From assembly GCF_947493425.1 (NCBI RefSeq), contig NZ_CANLRP010000004.1, positions 1 to 64,000 of the forward strand: a stretch of 64,000 nucleotides of DNA, written 5' to 3'. The notes below the pieces were generated by a model that saw nothing but the letters and a program-made list of their open reading frames with translations, ran no database searches and was not told where the DNA came from. Below, one piece after another: positions 7,110 through 15,008 of this stretch. Each line of letters starts with the position of its first letter. Positions within the stretch are counted from its first letter, which is position 1. This DNA is from an uncultured Microscilla sp. GTDB taxonomy: Bacteria > Bacteroidota > Bacteroidia > Cytophagales > Microscillaceae. The position numbers and the translations under genes are program-made.

Positions 7110-9511
7110 GTGCGACCAGCAAAGCTGTCCACCGAAAGGTTACAAAGAGGTAACTTGTCTCTGGCACGAGACACCCTCATAGAGACCGTGCGTACTGGGT
7201 AACTGGTGGGTGCGAAGCGTCTCTAAAAGCTCTACGATAGCGAACCAAACGCGACAATCGGGCAAGAGGAAATATGATATGGTTAAACAAATTAGTTGAA
7301 TATCTGTTTGAAGCTTCGTTAATAATAAAATGTGAAAGTTGGTTGGTACACATTGACCAAAAGGTAAGGTATCAGGCTATGGTATTTGCTTATTACCATA
7401 CGTTGCCCATAGCATACTCGGAGTAAAAGATAAACCTAAGTCATATACAAAGTAAGTGGACGGAACTGGGTAAGCCCGACGGGGTCTTGTATCTCACAAG
7501 TAAGTCAATCGTAAGAACGACCGAACTCCTCAGCGGGTAAAGGATACTATAGGAAGCGAATGCTGTTTTGTAATGAAACAGATAGGGGTTCAAACTTTGC
7601 CCTACTCCGACAGGAGGCAGACTTATAGTGCCTATTGGTAGGTGAATCGCTGGCGTTAAACCCTTTAATGATGGTAAGTACAGAAAAGAAGAATTCTTAT
7701 TCACTTGATGAAAAAGAAAAGATTGCGACCATCACCGATTGGCACTCTATCAATTGGAAAAGAGCCGAAAGGCAGGTAGGGATACTACAAAAGAAGATCA
7801 CCAATGCTTATGAACAAAAAGCTTATCGTAGAGTAAAGCGGTTACAATACGTATTAAGCCATTCTTTCTATGCTAAAGCACTCGCTGTTAGGCAAGTGAC
7901 CAGCAATAAAGGAAAACGAACCGCTGGAGTTGATGGACGAACTTGGTCAACGGCAAAACAAAAGTTACGAGCAATATCAGGCTTAAATCAAGGCAGGTAT
8001 CGAGCTCAACCTTTGCGTCGTATTTATATCCCTAAAGGAGATAAAAAAGACCAGAAAAGACCATTAAGTATACCCACTTTTTACGACCGATCGATGCAAA
8101 AGCTTTATGCTTACGGCTTCGAACCCATCTCTGAACTGCACGCAGATGATTATTCTTACGGATTCCGCAAATACCGATCAACACAAGACGCGATAGAGCG
8201 AATACACGGCTATTTGAGTAAAAGCAATAGCCCTCAGTATATTCTTGATGCTGATATTGCTGGATGTTTCGACAATATCAACCACCAATGGATAATGGCG
8301 AATATACCATTACCCAAGAATATCTTAAAGGAATGGTTGAAAAGTGGATACATTGAACAAGATGTATTCTACGAAACAAATCGAGGAGTGCCTCAAGGTG
8401 GGCTTATTTCTCCAATGATTACCAATTATGTTTTGGATGGTCTATTAGATCATATCCACAAGCGACTGAAATTAGGCTATAATGGAAGATATACCAAAGC
8501 AAGCCTTTACGATGCACAGGGAAATCATATCAGACCTTATGCAAAAAGTAAAGAAATTGCCAAGGTAAAACTAATTCGTTATGCTGATGATTTTATCTGT
8601 ACGGCTAAATACCGTGAAGAAATCCCTTTTATTAAAGAAGCCATTCAGGAATTCCTACAAGATAGAGGTTTAGACCTTCATCCTATCAAAACTCAGGTTG
8701 TATCGATAGACGAAGGGTTTAATTTTCTAGGATGGAACATTCGGAAATATAACGGGAAGCTTCTTATTAAGCCTCAAGATAAAAGCATTCAAAAGCTCAA
8801 AAGAAACATAAAGGCAGTATTTAGGAAATATTGGTCACATAGACAAGAATTCTTAATCTATGAACTTAACCCTATTTTAAGAGGTTGGGCAAACTACTAC
8901 AGAACTCACGTATCCAGTAAAACCTTTGTTTCCATAGATTCTTATATATGGAAATGTACCCAAGGATGGATCAGAAGAAGACACCCCAATAAATCACTCA
9001 CGTGGGGAAACAACAAATACTTCTGTACAATAGGGAAAGACCGCTGGGTATTTGGTTCAAAACAAATATACCTGATGAAAATGAGGAAAACAAAAATCAT
9101 CAGGCATCATTTGATAGCAGGAAGTCTCAACTACTTTAAGGAACCAGAAAAGTTTAAAAAGTATTCAATATCGTTTACCTTGCAGAATCAGCTAAACCAC
9201 CCTAAAATACATTACCTTTATTATCGAGAGAAAGGCGTCTGTCCTTATTGCAAAACAAGAATAGAAGACCATCTCTTTGATATACACCACATTCGACCAA
9301 AGAATGAAAATGGGGGTAATCAATGGTCTAACCTGATTTTGATGCATCGGAATTGTCATAAGACAATCCACGCAAAACAAGAAAGAATTATTCAGCTGCC
9401 TAACGAACAATGGCTTGTTCAAGGGGCACAATAGGTGAGCGCAATGCCGTGAAAGCGGCTTGTTGCGTTCTTGGAGGGGAAAGGGTGAGCAATCACCCCG
9501 ACCTACTCGAC
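7110..9511 (+). mobile_element. Group II intron inserted in a CRISPR repeat
   Basis: The 5' end GTGCGACCAGC follows the repeat bases TAGTAAGCA (7101-7109), and after 9511 the sequence TTGCGAC (9512-9518) completes the repeat. Joining 7109 to 9512 gives a full 36-bp repeat ending GTAAGCATTGCGAC, followed by a normal 36-bp spacer. A loop at 7387-7395 (TGCTTATTA, held by the stem TATGGTA/TACCATA) pairs over 9 positions with the last 9 exon bases, as EBS1 does with IBS1. Domain V lies at about 9436-9470 (GAGCGCAATGCC, GTGAAAGC, GGCTTGTTGCGTTC), domain VI with the GGGTGA/TCACCC stem and a candidate branch A follows. The intron is in the sense orientation of the array and encodes its maturase. Confidence 0.93.
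7668..9434 (+). CDS. ltrA: Group II intron reverse transcriptase/maturase with HNH endonuclease
   Basis: A 588-residue intron-encoded protein that helps splice and retro-home the surrounding group II intron. The RT fingers-palm region spans about residues 60-365, with YADD at 305-308 (catalytic aspartates intact) and the upstream GVPQGGLISP motif. The maturase X domain follows (LNPILRGWANYYR), then a C-terminal HNH endonuclease with CPYC at 525-528 and IHHIRPKNENGG. Length and order (RT-X-D-En) are those of complete, mobile introns. ATG 7668 is chosen over an upstream TTG because the protein family starts close to here. It lies within the intron's domain IV, between the EBS1 loop and domain V. 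It is not a CRISPR RT-Cas1: no Cas1 part is present. Confidence 0.93.
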   Translation: MMVSTEKKNSYSLDEKEKIATITDWHSINWKRAERQVGILQKKITNAYEQKAYRRVKRLQYVLSHSFYAKALAVRQVTSNKGKRTAGVDGRTWSTAKQKLRAISGLNQGRYRAQPLRRIYIPKGDKKDQKRPLSIPTFYDRSMQKLYAYGFEPISELHADDYSYGFRKYRSTQDAIERIHGYLSKSNSPQYILDADIAGCFDNINHQWIMANIPLPKNILKEWLKSGYIEQDVFYETNRGVPQGGLISPMITNYVLDGLLDHIHKRLKLGYNGRYTKASLYDAQGNHIRPYAKSKEIAKVKLIRYADDFICTAKYREEIPFIKEAIQEFLQDRGLDLHPIKTQVVSIDEGFNFLGWNIRKYNGKLLIKPQDKSIQKLKRNIKAVFRKYWSHRQEFLIYELNPILRGWANYYRTHVSSKTFVSIDSYIWKCTQGWIRRRHPNKSLTWGNNKYFCTIGKDRWVFGSKQIYLMKMRKTKIIRHHLIAGSLNYFKEPEKFKKYSISFTLQNQLNHPKIHYLYYREKGVCPYCKTRIEDHLFDIHHIRPKNENGGNQWSNLILMHRNCHKTIHAKQERIIQLPNEQWLVQGAQ

Positions 9512-9865
9512 TTGCGACACTTTTGCAAAGACTTTTCTCAAGATACTTTCAGATGTAGAAGCCTTATGCATTTATAGTAAGCATTGCGACGCTCTTCCTT
9601 TTTTGTGACTGCCTCTAAGGGATGAACGTGGGAGTCTTATGCATTTATAGTAAGCATTGCGACGAATTTGAATTGAAGAGCCAAAGTTTTTTTGAAGGTA
9701 GAAGCCTGATGCATTTATAGTAAGCATTGCGACTTCTGTCTTCACCTCTTGAATAGACATTCTTTTAGGGTAGAAGCCTGATGCATTTAATAGTAAGCAT
9801 TGCGACGCTGGTAAGCAACTACTTTAGAGAAGAAACTCTGAAGTAGAAGCCTTATGCATTCATTG

Positions 9866-9925
9866 TTGAGGGCTTGTCCCGAAATCCCGGTTTTTTACAC
9901 CGGGGCGACTAAAACTTCCAGAACA
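9866..9925 (+). repeat. Insert element in a CRISPR repeat (array 1, copy 2)
   Basis: Same element as at 6945, entering after CATTG of a shortened repeat (9843-9865). The stem here is the perfect CCCGG/CCGGG. It is followed by a repeat with the variant ATAGCGTGCATTG and then directly by copy 3, so element plus repeat look tandemly duplicated. Confidence 0.7.
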
Positions 9926-9957
9926 ATAGAAGCCTTATGCATTTATAGCGTGCATTG

Positions 9958-10018
9958 TTGAGGGCTTGTCCCGAAATCCCGGTTTTTTACGCCGGGGCGA
10001 CTAAAACTTCCAGAACAG
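9958..10018 (+). repeat. Insert element in a CRISPR repeat (array 1, copy 3)
   Basis: Third array-1 copy, nearly identical to copy 2 (TTTTTTACG instead of TTTTTTACA in the loop). It lies between the repeat at 9926 and the last, damaged repeat at 10019. Confidence 0.7.
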
Positions 10019-10194
10019 GTAGAAGCCTGATGCATTTATAGTAAGCATGTGGCTGCCCCTTTGTATTATGAGACATCCTCTCTGCTTTTGATGACTTAAC
10101 TTTTGCAAGGTTGTTTCTTTATTATTTCTTGTGTTTTGTATAAAAAACGCATTAATTAATAGCCAAATACACTAACATCCACCTGACTTAATCC

Positions 10195-10890
10195 ATGACC
10201 AAAATAAAATTCCTGAAAGTCCAGTTTACTGATACTATTCAGCCTTGGGAGATTCCTGCTTTTCGAGGGGCAATAATAGACAAGGTAGGACGGGCACACC
10301 ATTGGTTTCATAACCACCTCGACGACAAGCAATACCTTTATCGTTACCCCAAAATTCAGTACAAATGCGCCGGACAGCACCCCATGCTACTTTGTTTGCA
10401 TGAAGGAGTAGAAGAAGTTCACAAGCTTTTTGAGAATACTAACCGGAGCCTGTCGTTGCACAAACGCAACCTGCAGATGGGCATTCACCGCCTCGACTTG
10501 CATGAGTTTGAGATGAAGCTGCTCGATGCCCCCCAATGCTATCATTTGTACCGTTGGATAGCCCTCAATGAAAAAAACTACGACGAATACCAGCAAATTA
10601 CCCGGCTTGCCGACAGAATTACCTTTTTGGAAAGCAAACTGGTGGCGAATATCATCAGTTTTGCCAAAAGCATTGCCTGGCACATTCCGCAACGTTTCGA
10701 GGTATATATCAACGAATTATCGTCTCCCCGTTGGGTGAAGGTAAAAGATACTCACATGATGAGCTTTGATGTAAGCTTCGAAACTAAAGTGTTTCTGCCC
10801 GACTATTTGGGGTTGGGGCGTAAAGTGAGTTTGGGGTATGGGGTGGTGAAGCGAATAAAAAGCAGTAATTATAACAAAACAGAGCAATGA
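10195..10890 (+). CDS. cas6: Cas6-family CRISPR RNA endonuclease
   Basis: A 231-residue protein, first gene of the type III operon. Cas6 cuts the CRISPR precursor within each repeat to give crRNAs. The supporting feature is the C-terminal glycine-rich loop LGLGRKVSLGYGVVKR (about residues 205-220), the GhGxxxxxGhG signature of Cas6, together with operon position and a size near the usual 220-260. The rest is divergent and a catalytic His cannot be assigned with confidence (His residues near the N-terminus: H35, H36, H39, H41). It starts 146 bp after the last repeat of array 1 and overlaps the next gene by 4 bp (ATGA), implying translational coupling. Confidence 0.8.
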   Translation: MTKIKFLKVQFTDTIQPWEIPAFRGAIIDKVGRAHHWFHNHLDDKQYLYRYPKIQYKCAGQHPMLLCLHEGVEEVHKLFENTNRSLSLHKRNLQMGIHRLDLHEFEMKLLDAPQCYHLYRWIALNEKNYDEYQQITRLADRITFLESKLVANIISFAKSIAWHIPQRFEVYINELSSPRWVKVKDTHMMSFDVSFETKVFLPDYLGLGRKVSLGYGVVKRIKSSNYNKTEQ

Positions 10891-12125
10891 GAAAAGAAGA
10901 CTTAAGAAAAGAGTTTGACGAGTTTTATCAGGAAAAACATAAAACAGAACGCTCTGTTTTATGGAAAAGTCTGGGCAAAGGGTTAGAGATAGGTTTATTT
11001 GTGTTAAACCTGCTGGCTTTTATTTACCTTATCTTTTTTTTGGGTCCTCCTTCTGCCGATGTGAAACGGTTAAACCAAGACATAAAAGATTTAACAAAAA
11101 CAATTCAGATCATTAATTCCAGAGTAACATCCCCGTTATCAGATAGCCTCAAAAATGAGAAAAATAAGGCTCTCATTCACAAAAATGCCGAGCTTGACAA
11201 ACGAGTTGCTTCGCTAGAGCAAAGGGAAGTATTGCTAAAATACATAGACCAAAAAGCAAAGAAAATAGACGATAAGCTTAACATTTTTAAAAACTATGGT
11301 ATTCCTTTGGGTGCCTTAAGCCTAATGATACTGGTATTTAGCTTTTATAAACAAATTAAGCCACTAGTAGCACAATCAGTAAAAGAACAATCTGCTGAAA
11401 TTGTATCCAATCATACAAAATACATTGAAAATCAATTAAAGGATAACCAAAAAGCATTTAATAAAATTTTAGCGAACCAAAAGTTTCAAGACAAAATCGT
11501 AGAATTATCCAGAATACTTATTTTATATGACGATCCTGTTGCCTATAGCCAAACCAAAAAAATGCTATTTGGCATGGGGTTTCAGGAGACTCATGTACAA
11601 GGCTATGATGTAAAAGAAGCTGCTGAAGCTGAATCAAAGTTTAGAGATATCATCAACAGCGAAGTGGAAGAACGTAAAATTGGGCAAAAAACAAAGCCTG
11701 AGATATTAGATGAACTAAAAACACTTTTCCCTGGCTTAAGTAATTTGACAGAAAAAGATAAATCAGACCTTATCAAATTATTTAAAGAAAAGCTTCAAAA
11801 ACAACTCACAGAACAAAAAGCTGAAAACGAACTCCTTCCTGAACTCAAGGAAAAGCTTTTAGAAGTGCGGGACTCATTACACAATTATAACCTGATTATA
11901 TTTGATGAACACACTGAAAATTTAAGATACTTTGACATAAGCAAAAAAGATAAAGTATGGGAAACCTGCATTAAGCAAGAAATTGAAACAGTAAATTATT
12001 TATATTATGGAAAAGGTAAAAGCCAGACTAAAAATAAATATGCTGAAATAGTACATGCTGCCAACGCACCTATCACACTTCCTGCAAGAATCCAGGAGGT
12101 ATTAATATATCAAAATGCTAAATAA
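10887..12125 (+). CDS. Two-TM coiled-coil membrane protein embedded in the type III-A operon
   Basis: A 412-residue protein that I cannot assign to a named Cas family. In order: a charged cytoplasmic N-terminus (1-30), TM1 about 33-52 (IGLFVLNLLAFIYLIFFLG), a predicted periplasmic coiled-coil loop (53-137), TM2 about 138-157 (IPLGALSLMILVFSFY), then a ~255-residue cytoplasmic part. The latter begins with a coil and contains a Rossmann-like pattern: a strand SRILILYDD with adjacent acidic pair, a helix PVAYSQTKKMLFGMGF, later a strand YNLIIFDE, and a C-terminal block AANAPITLPARIQEVLIYQ. A Lys/Glu-rich helical insert separates the strands. This resembles a degenerate receiver- or CARF-like sensor. 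It is coupled on both sides: ATGA overlap with cas6 and 11-bp overlap with cas10, so co-expression with the Csm complex is certain. A role as a membrane effector or sensor downstream of Cas10 is inference. Confidence 0.75.
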   Translation: MRKEDLRKEFDEFYQEKHKTERSVLWKSLGKGLEIGLFVLNLLAFIYLIFFLGPPSADVKRLNQDIKDLTKTIQIINSRVTSPLSDSLKNEKNKALIHKNAELDKRVASLEQREVLLKYIDQKAKKIDDKLNIFKNYGIPLGALSLMILVFSFYKQIKPLVAQSVKEQSAEIVSNHTKYIENQLKDNQKAFNKILANQKFQDKIVELSRILILYDDPVAYSQTKKMLFGMGFQETHVQGYDVKEAAEAESKFRDIINSEVEERKIGQKTKPEILDELKTLFPGLSNLTEKDKSDLIKLFKEKLQKQLTEQKAENELLPELKEKLLEVRDSLHNYNLIIFDEHTENLRYFDISKKDKVWETCIKQEIETVNYLYYGKGKSQTKNKYAEIVHAANAPITLPARIQEVLIYQNAK

Positions 12126-13854
12126 CTTAAAAATGTCACCTGAACACAACTACAAAAAATCACTACTTCAGTTATTTGGAAACTCAAGACAACCGATAAA
12201 AACACCGCACTACCTCCTCAAAGGAGACGTAGCAAGCGTGCAAAGTTTTATATTTAGTGTGCAAACCAAAAGTGCGGCAAAAACCCTCAAAGCCAAGTCG
12301 TTTTATATTCAGGCATTGACCGAGCTGTGTGTGCATTTTATTTTGAACAAATACCTGTTGCCTGTAAGCCAGGTAATATACAACGGCGGAGCGGTGTTTT
12401 ATATCTTGATTCCCCAAAGCAAGGTAGATGATGGATGGTTCGAAAACCTGCAAAAAGACATAGCCCAGGCTTTGCTCCAGGTGCCCCACGACCCCAACAT
12501 TCATCTGGGGCAGGTAGAACTCACCCCAAACGATGACATTGGCGAGAAATGGGAGGAGTTGAACCAGGCATTGCTTCTCAACGAGCTTAAACCTTATTTG
12601 GGTATGCATCAGGAGATATTCAAACCTTTTGGTTTTGAGGCAGACTATAATAAAGCTTGGAAGGCCTTTACGGAACATTTTGTAAAAAGTAAACCAGTTA
12701 TTGATGGTTTTAATATAGTACAACAGGTTCAGCAGGGTAAGCTATTTGCAAAATTTGGTTATGAACTGGATCATAAAAGTGTAACAAATTCAGAAACGTT
12801 AGACATTGACGTAAAAAACACTGTATTGAACAAACTCCCCTTATGGAACACCCAAGTATTGGCAGAGTATGCCGATGTGGTAGGTAAAATCAAAACAAAA
12901 CATACAGATGACCCTGAATATCATTTACCCAAAAACAACAACATCATAGATTTTGAGGCCATGAGCTTGTTTGCCGAAAGGCGTACGGGTACGGCAAAAC
13001 TTGCTGTGTTAAAAATGGATATAGACAACCTGGGAACTTATTTCAGAAAACAAACCCAGCTGGAAAATGCCCAAAAACTTTCGTCTGCCTTTGGCTGGTT
13101 TTTTCAAACCCGGATATACGACTTTCTGGATGTAAATATTCCGGGCTCTGAGGACAGGTACCGCGAAAATATTTACATTATATTTTCCGGAGGAGACGAT
13201 TGTTTTTTGGTGGGTGCCTGGGATGCTGTATTTGAGTTTGCCCCAATGGTACAGCAAGAATTTCAGAAGTTTCAGAAAGGCTTGAGAGATTTAATGAAAG
13301 GTTTGTCTGACAAATGTATTACGCTTTCGGCTGGCTTGTTAATGATTGATGAGCACTTTCCGGTAAGCCGTTTTGCTGAACTGGCAGAAGAAGCCATAGA
13401 TGCCGCCAAAACCTACCAGACAACCAAAGAAACCAAGCCCTCTAAAAACAAGGTATGTGTATTTGGTGAAGTAATTTCGTGGAAAGACCTGACCACAGTA
13501 AAAGAGCTTACTGGTATACTCAAAAACCTGGTAGCAGAAGAAAAGTCGCGCAGCATACTCGAAAGGGTCAAAAGAAGTGCAACAGGCTACGAAAGCCTGC
13601 AAAAAAAGATAGAAAAAGGGCATTTGAGTTTCGATGCTGTATGGAGATTTAGCTATTACTTGCGTAATGTAAAAACCAAAAAGGGCAAGGAGATTATCAA
13701 CGATGAGGTAGAATTGGGGGCAGGCAGAGAAACCCTGGTGCAGGCTTACCAAAGGTTGCTGATAAGCGCCATATCTAATCAACAATATACCAATGCGGCC
13801 ATTTTTCCGGTGGCTGCACGCTGGACCGAATTTTTGACAAGAAAAAAACAATAA
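12115..13854 (+). CDS. cas10: Cas10 (Csm1), cyclase-type, lacking the HD nuclease domain
   Basis: A 579-residue large subunit of the type III-A complex; usual Cas10 proteins are about 750-900. The sequence opens directly with the first palm-like region (GDVASVQSFIFSVQ, about residue 38), without the N-terminal HD domain that cuts ssDNA. The second palm carries MDIDNLG at 301-307 and the cyclase motif GGDD at 359-362, intact, so synthesis of cyclic oligoadenylate from ATP on target RNA binding is expected. The Cys-based zinc finger common in Csm1 is not seen. The C-terminal helical D4-like region completes it. AGGAGG at 12094-12099 precedes ATG 12115; ATG 12133 is an alternative. It overlaps the membrane-protein gene and is followed 5 bp later by csm2. 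Confidence 0.93.
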   Translation: MLNNLKMSPEHNYKKSLLQLFGNSRQPIKTPHYLLKGDVASVQSFIFSVQTKSAAKTLKAKSFYIQALTELCVHFILNKYLLPVSQVIYNGGAVFYILIPQSKVDDGWFENLQKDIAQALLQVPHDPNIHLGQVELTPNDDIGEKWEELNQALLLNELKPYLGMHQEIFKPFGFEADYNKAWKAFTEHFVKSKPVIDGFNIVQQVQQGKLFAKFGYELDHKSVTNSETLDIDVKNTVLNKLPLWNTQVLAEYADVVGKIKTKHTDDPEYHLPKNNNIIDFEAMSLFAERRTGTAKLAVLKMDIDNLGTYFRKQTQLENAQKLSSAFGWFFQTRIYDFLDVNIPGSEDRYRENIYIIFSGGDDCFLVGAWDAVFEFAPMVQQEFQKFQKGLRDLMKGLSDKCITLSAGLLMIDEHFPVSRFAELAEEAIDAAKTYQTTKETKPSKNKVCVFGEVISWKDLTTVKELTGILKNLVAEEKSRSILERVKRSATGYESLQKKIEKGHLSFDAVWRFSYYLRNVKTKKGKEIINDEVELGAGRETLVQAYQRLLISAISNQQYTNAAIFPVAARWTEFLTRKKQ

Positions 13855-13859
13855 ATACT

Positions 13860-14300
13860 ATGGCAAAACAATATGACCGCCACAATAAACACAGGGGTGG
13901 CAAAGACAATAATAAGCCGGAAGACAACCCTTCTGTAAAGTTTTTGAGAGCCAACCTGGAAGACTTGCTGAACATGAAAGAAAGTAATCAACTGAATGTA
14001 TTGATTAACCACATCAGCGATTATGTAAAGGTAATGGGTAAAGACATTACAGCTTCGCAATTAAGAAACATATTTGCAAAAGTGAAAAAACTAAAAAAAC
14101 TTAATGAGTTGCACATGCTGCGCCCTCAACTGGCGTATATTTCAGGACGGCTTGGCAATCGGCAAGACAACGCTAAAGAGTTTTTGAAACTGCTGGATGA
14201 GGTAATCCAAAAAGCCGATGATGACCAACACGTCAGAGGGTTTAGCCAGTTTTTTGAGGCAATAGTGGCTTACCACAAATCTCACCATTCGTCTAACTAA
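13860..14300 (+). CDS. csm2: Csm2, small subunit of the type III-A complex
   Basis: A 146-residue mostly helical protein. The segment ITASQLRNIFAKV, then LRPQLAYISGR and the C-terminal FSQFFEAIVAYHK are typical of Csm2, which forms the inner filament of the Csm complex next to the crRNA-target duplex. Length fits the family (about 125-150). The first 25 residues are basic, Asn/Lys-rich and probably disordered. Its presence, rather than a Cmr5-type subunit, classes the system as III-A. It lies 5 bp after cas10 and 14 bp before csm3. Confidence 0.9.
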   Translation: MAKQYDRHNKHRGGKDNNKPEDNPSVKFLRANLEDLLNMKESNQLNVLINHISDYVKVMGKDITASQLRNIFAKVKKLKKLNELHMLRPQLAYISGRLGNRQDNAKEFLKLLDEVIQKADDDQHVRGFSQFFEAIVAYHKSHHSSN

Positions 14301-14314
14301 AAAAATCTCTAATT

Positions 14315-15004
14315 ATGACAACACAAACTTCTGCCCTTACGGGTAAGGTGATGATTAAAGGACAAATTGTTACCGAAACAGGTTTACATATAGGAGGCTC
14401 TAAATCAGCCCTCGATATCGGAGGTATTGACCTGAATGTGGTAAAAACTGCCAGAAAAGTTCCTTTTATTCCGGGCAGCTCACTCAAGGGTAAACTACGC
14501 TCGTTGCTTGCCAAAATTGAAGGCTCGCTGGATGTAGCAAAAGACTCTGATACCATTAAAACCATTTTTGGTGATAATGCTATAGACGGGCACACCCGGT
14601 TGTTGGTAAGAGATGCCTTTTTGAATGAAACCCGGTTTAAAGATGAGATTTATGATGAGTTTGGCGAAACCAACATGGAGCAGGAATACAGCGATGTAAA
14701 GTGGGAAAACACCATAGACCGCAAAACGGGTACTGCCCAACACCCCCGGCAACTGGAGCGGGTACCTATTGGGACTATTTTCAATTTTGAGATGATTTAT
14801 GACGCGTATGACGACGGGCAAAAAGATGCACACCTGACCAAAATTATTACGGCCATGCGCTTGCTGCAAAACGATTACATAGGGGGCAATGGTTCGCGTG
14901 GTTACGGGCAAATCAGGTTTGAAGAAGTAACGTTTACCGAAAAAACCATCGAAAACTACGAAAAAGACCAACCTGGTACTCTCATAGCAAACCTGACTTT
15001 GTAA
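14315..15004 (+). CDS. csm3: Csm3, backbone RAMP and RNase subunit
   Basis: A 229-residue Cas7-type RAMP protein. The backbone of Csm3 subunits binds the crRNA guide and cuts target RNA at 6-nt steps through a conserved Asp. The N-terminal GKVMIKGQIVTETGLHIGGS and the IPGSSLKGKLRSLLA motif are diagnostic; the following ALDIGGIDLNVVK contains Asp residues in the position of the catalytic loop. A glycine-rich NDYIGGNGSRGYGQIRFE stretch lies near the C-terminus. Length is usual. It is 4 bp from csm4. Confidence 0.93.
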   Translation: MTTQTSALTGKVMIKGQIVTETGLHIGGSKSALDIGGIDLNVVKTARKVPFIPGSSLKGKLRSLLAKIEGSLDVAKDSDTIKTIFGDNAIDGHTRLLVRDAFLNETRFKDEIYDEFGETNMEQEYSDVKWENTIDRKTGTAQHPRQLERVPIGTIFNFEMIYDAYDDGQKDAHLTKIITAMRLLQNDYIGGNGSRGYGQIRFEEVTFTEKTIENYEKDQPGTLIANLTL

Positions 15005-15008
15005 GCCT

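Larger units (their letters stand above)
6266..10049 (+). CRISPR. CRISPR array 1, interrupted by a group II intron
   Basis: About 19 copies of a 36-bp repeat beginning GTAGGAGTCTTATGC and ending GTAAGCATTGCGAC, with spacers of about 34-37 bp. Repeats start at 6266, 6338, 6410, 6480, 6552, 6623, 6696, 6769, 6840, 6913, 7005, 7081 (split), 9555, 9628, 9698, 9770, 9843, 9926 and 10019. The leader is on the left, so transcription is on the plus strand towards cas6. Away from the leader the repeat drifts to GTAGAAGCCTGATGC, and the last units are damaged (one with a 9-bp deletion at 9843, one ending GCATGTGG at 10049). Three units carry a 60-bp insert (6945, 9866, 9958), and the repeat at 7081 holds a 2402-bp intron. 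Confidence 0.97.

Noticed and set aside
7668-9434. Reverse transcriptase as a CRISPR adaptation protein (RT-Cas1)
   Set aside because: It has maturase X and HNH domains, is enclosed by intron domains I-VI, and no Cas1 is fused or adjacent.
6448-9760. Short open frames across CRISPR repeats and spacers (for example 6448-6639, 6888-7070, 9572-9760)
   Set aside because: They consist of translated repeats and spacers.
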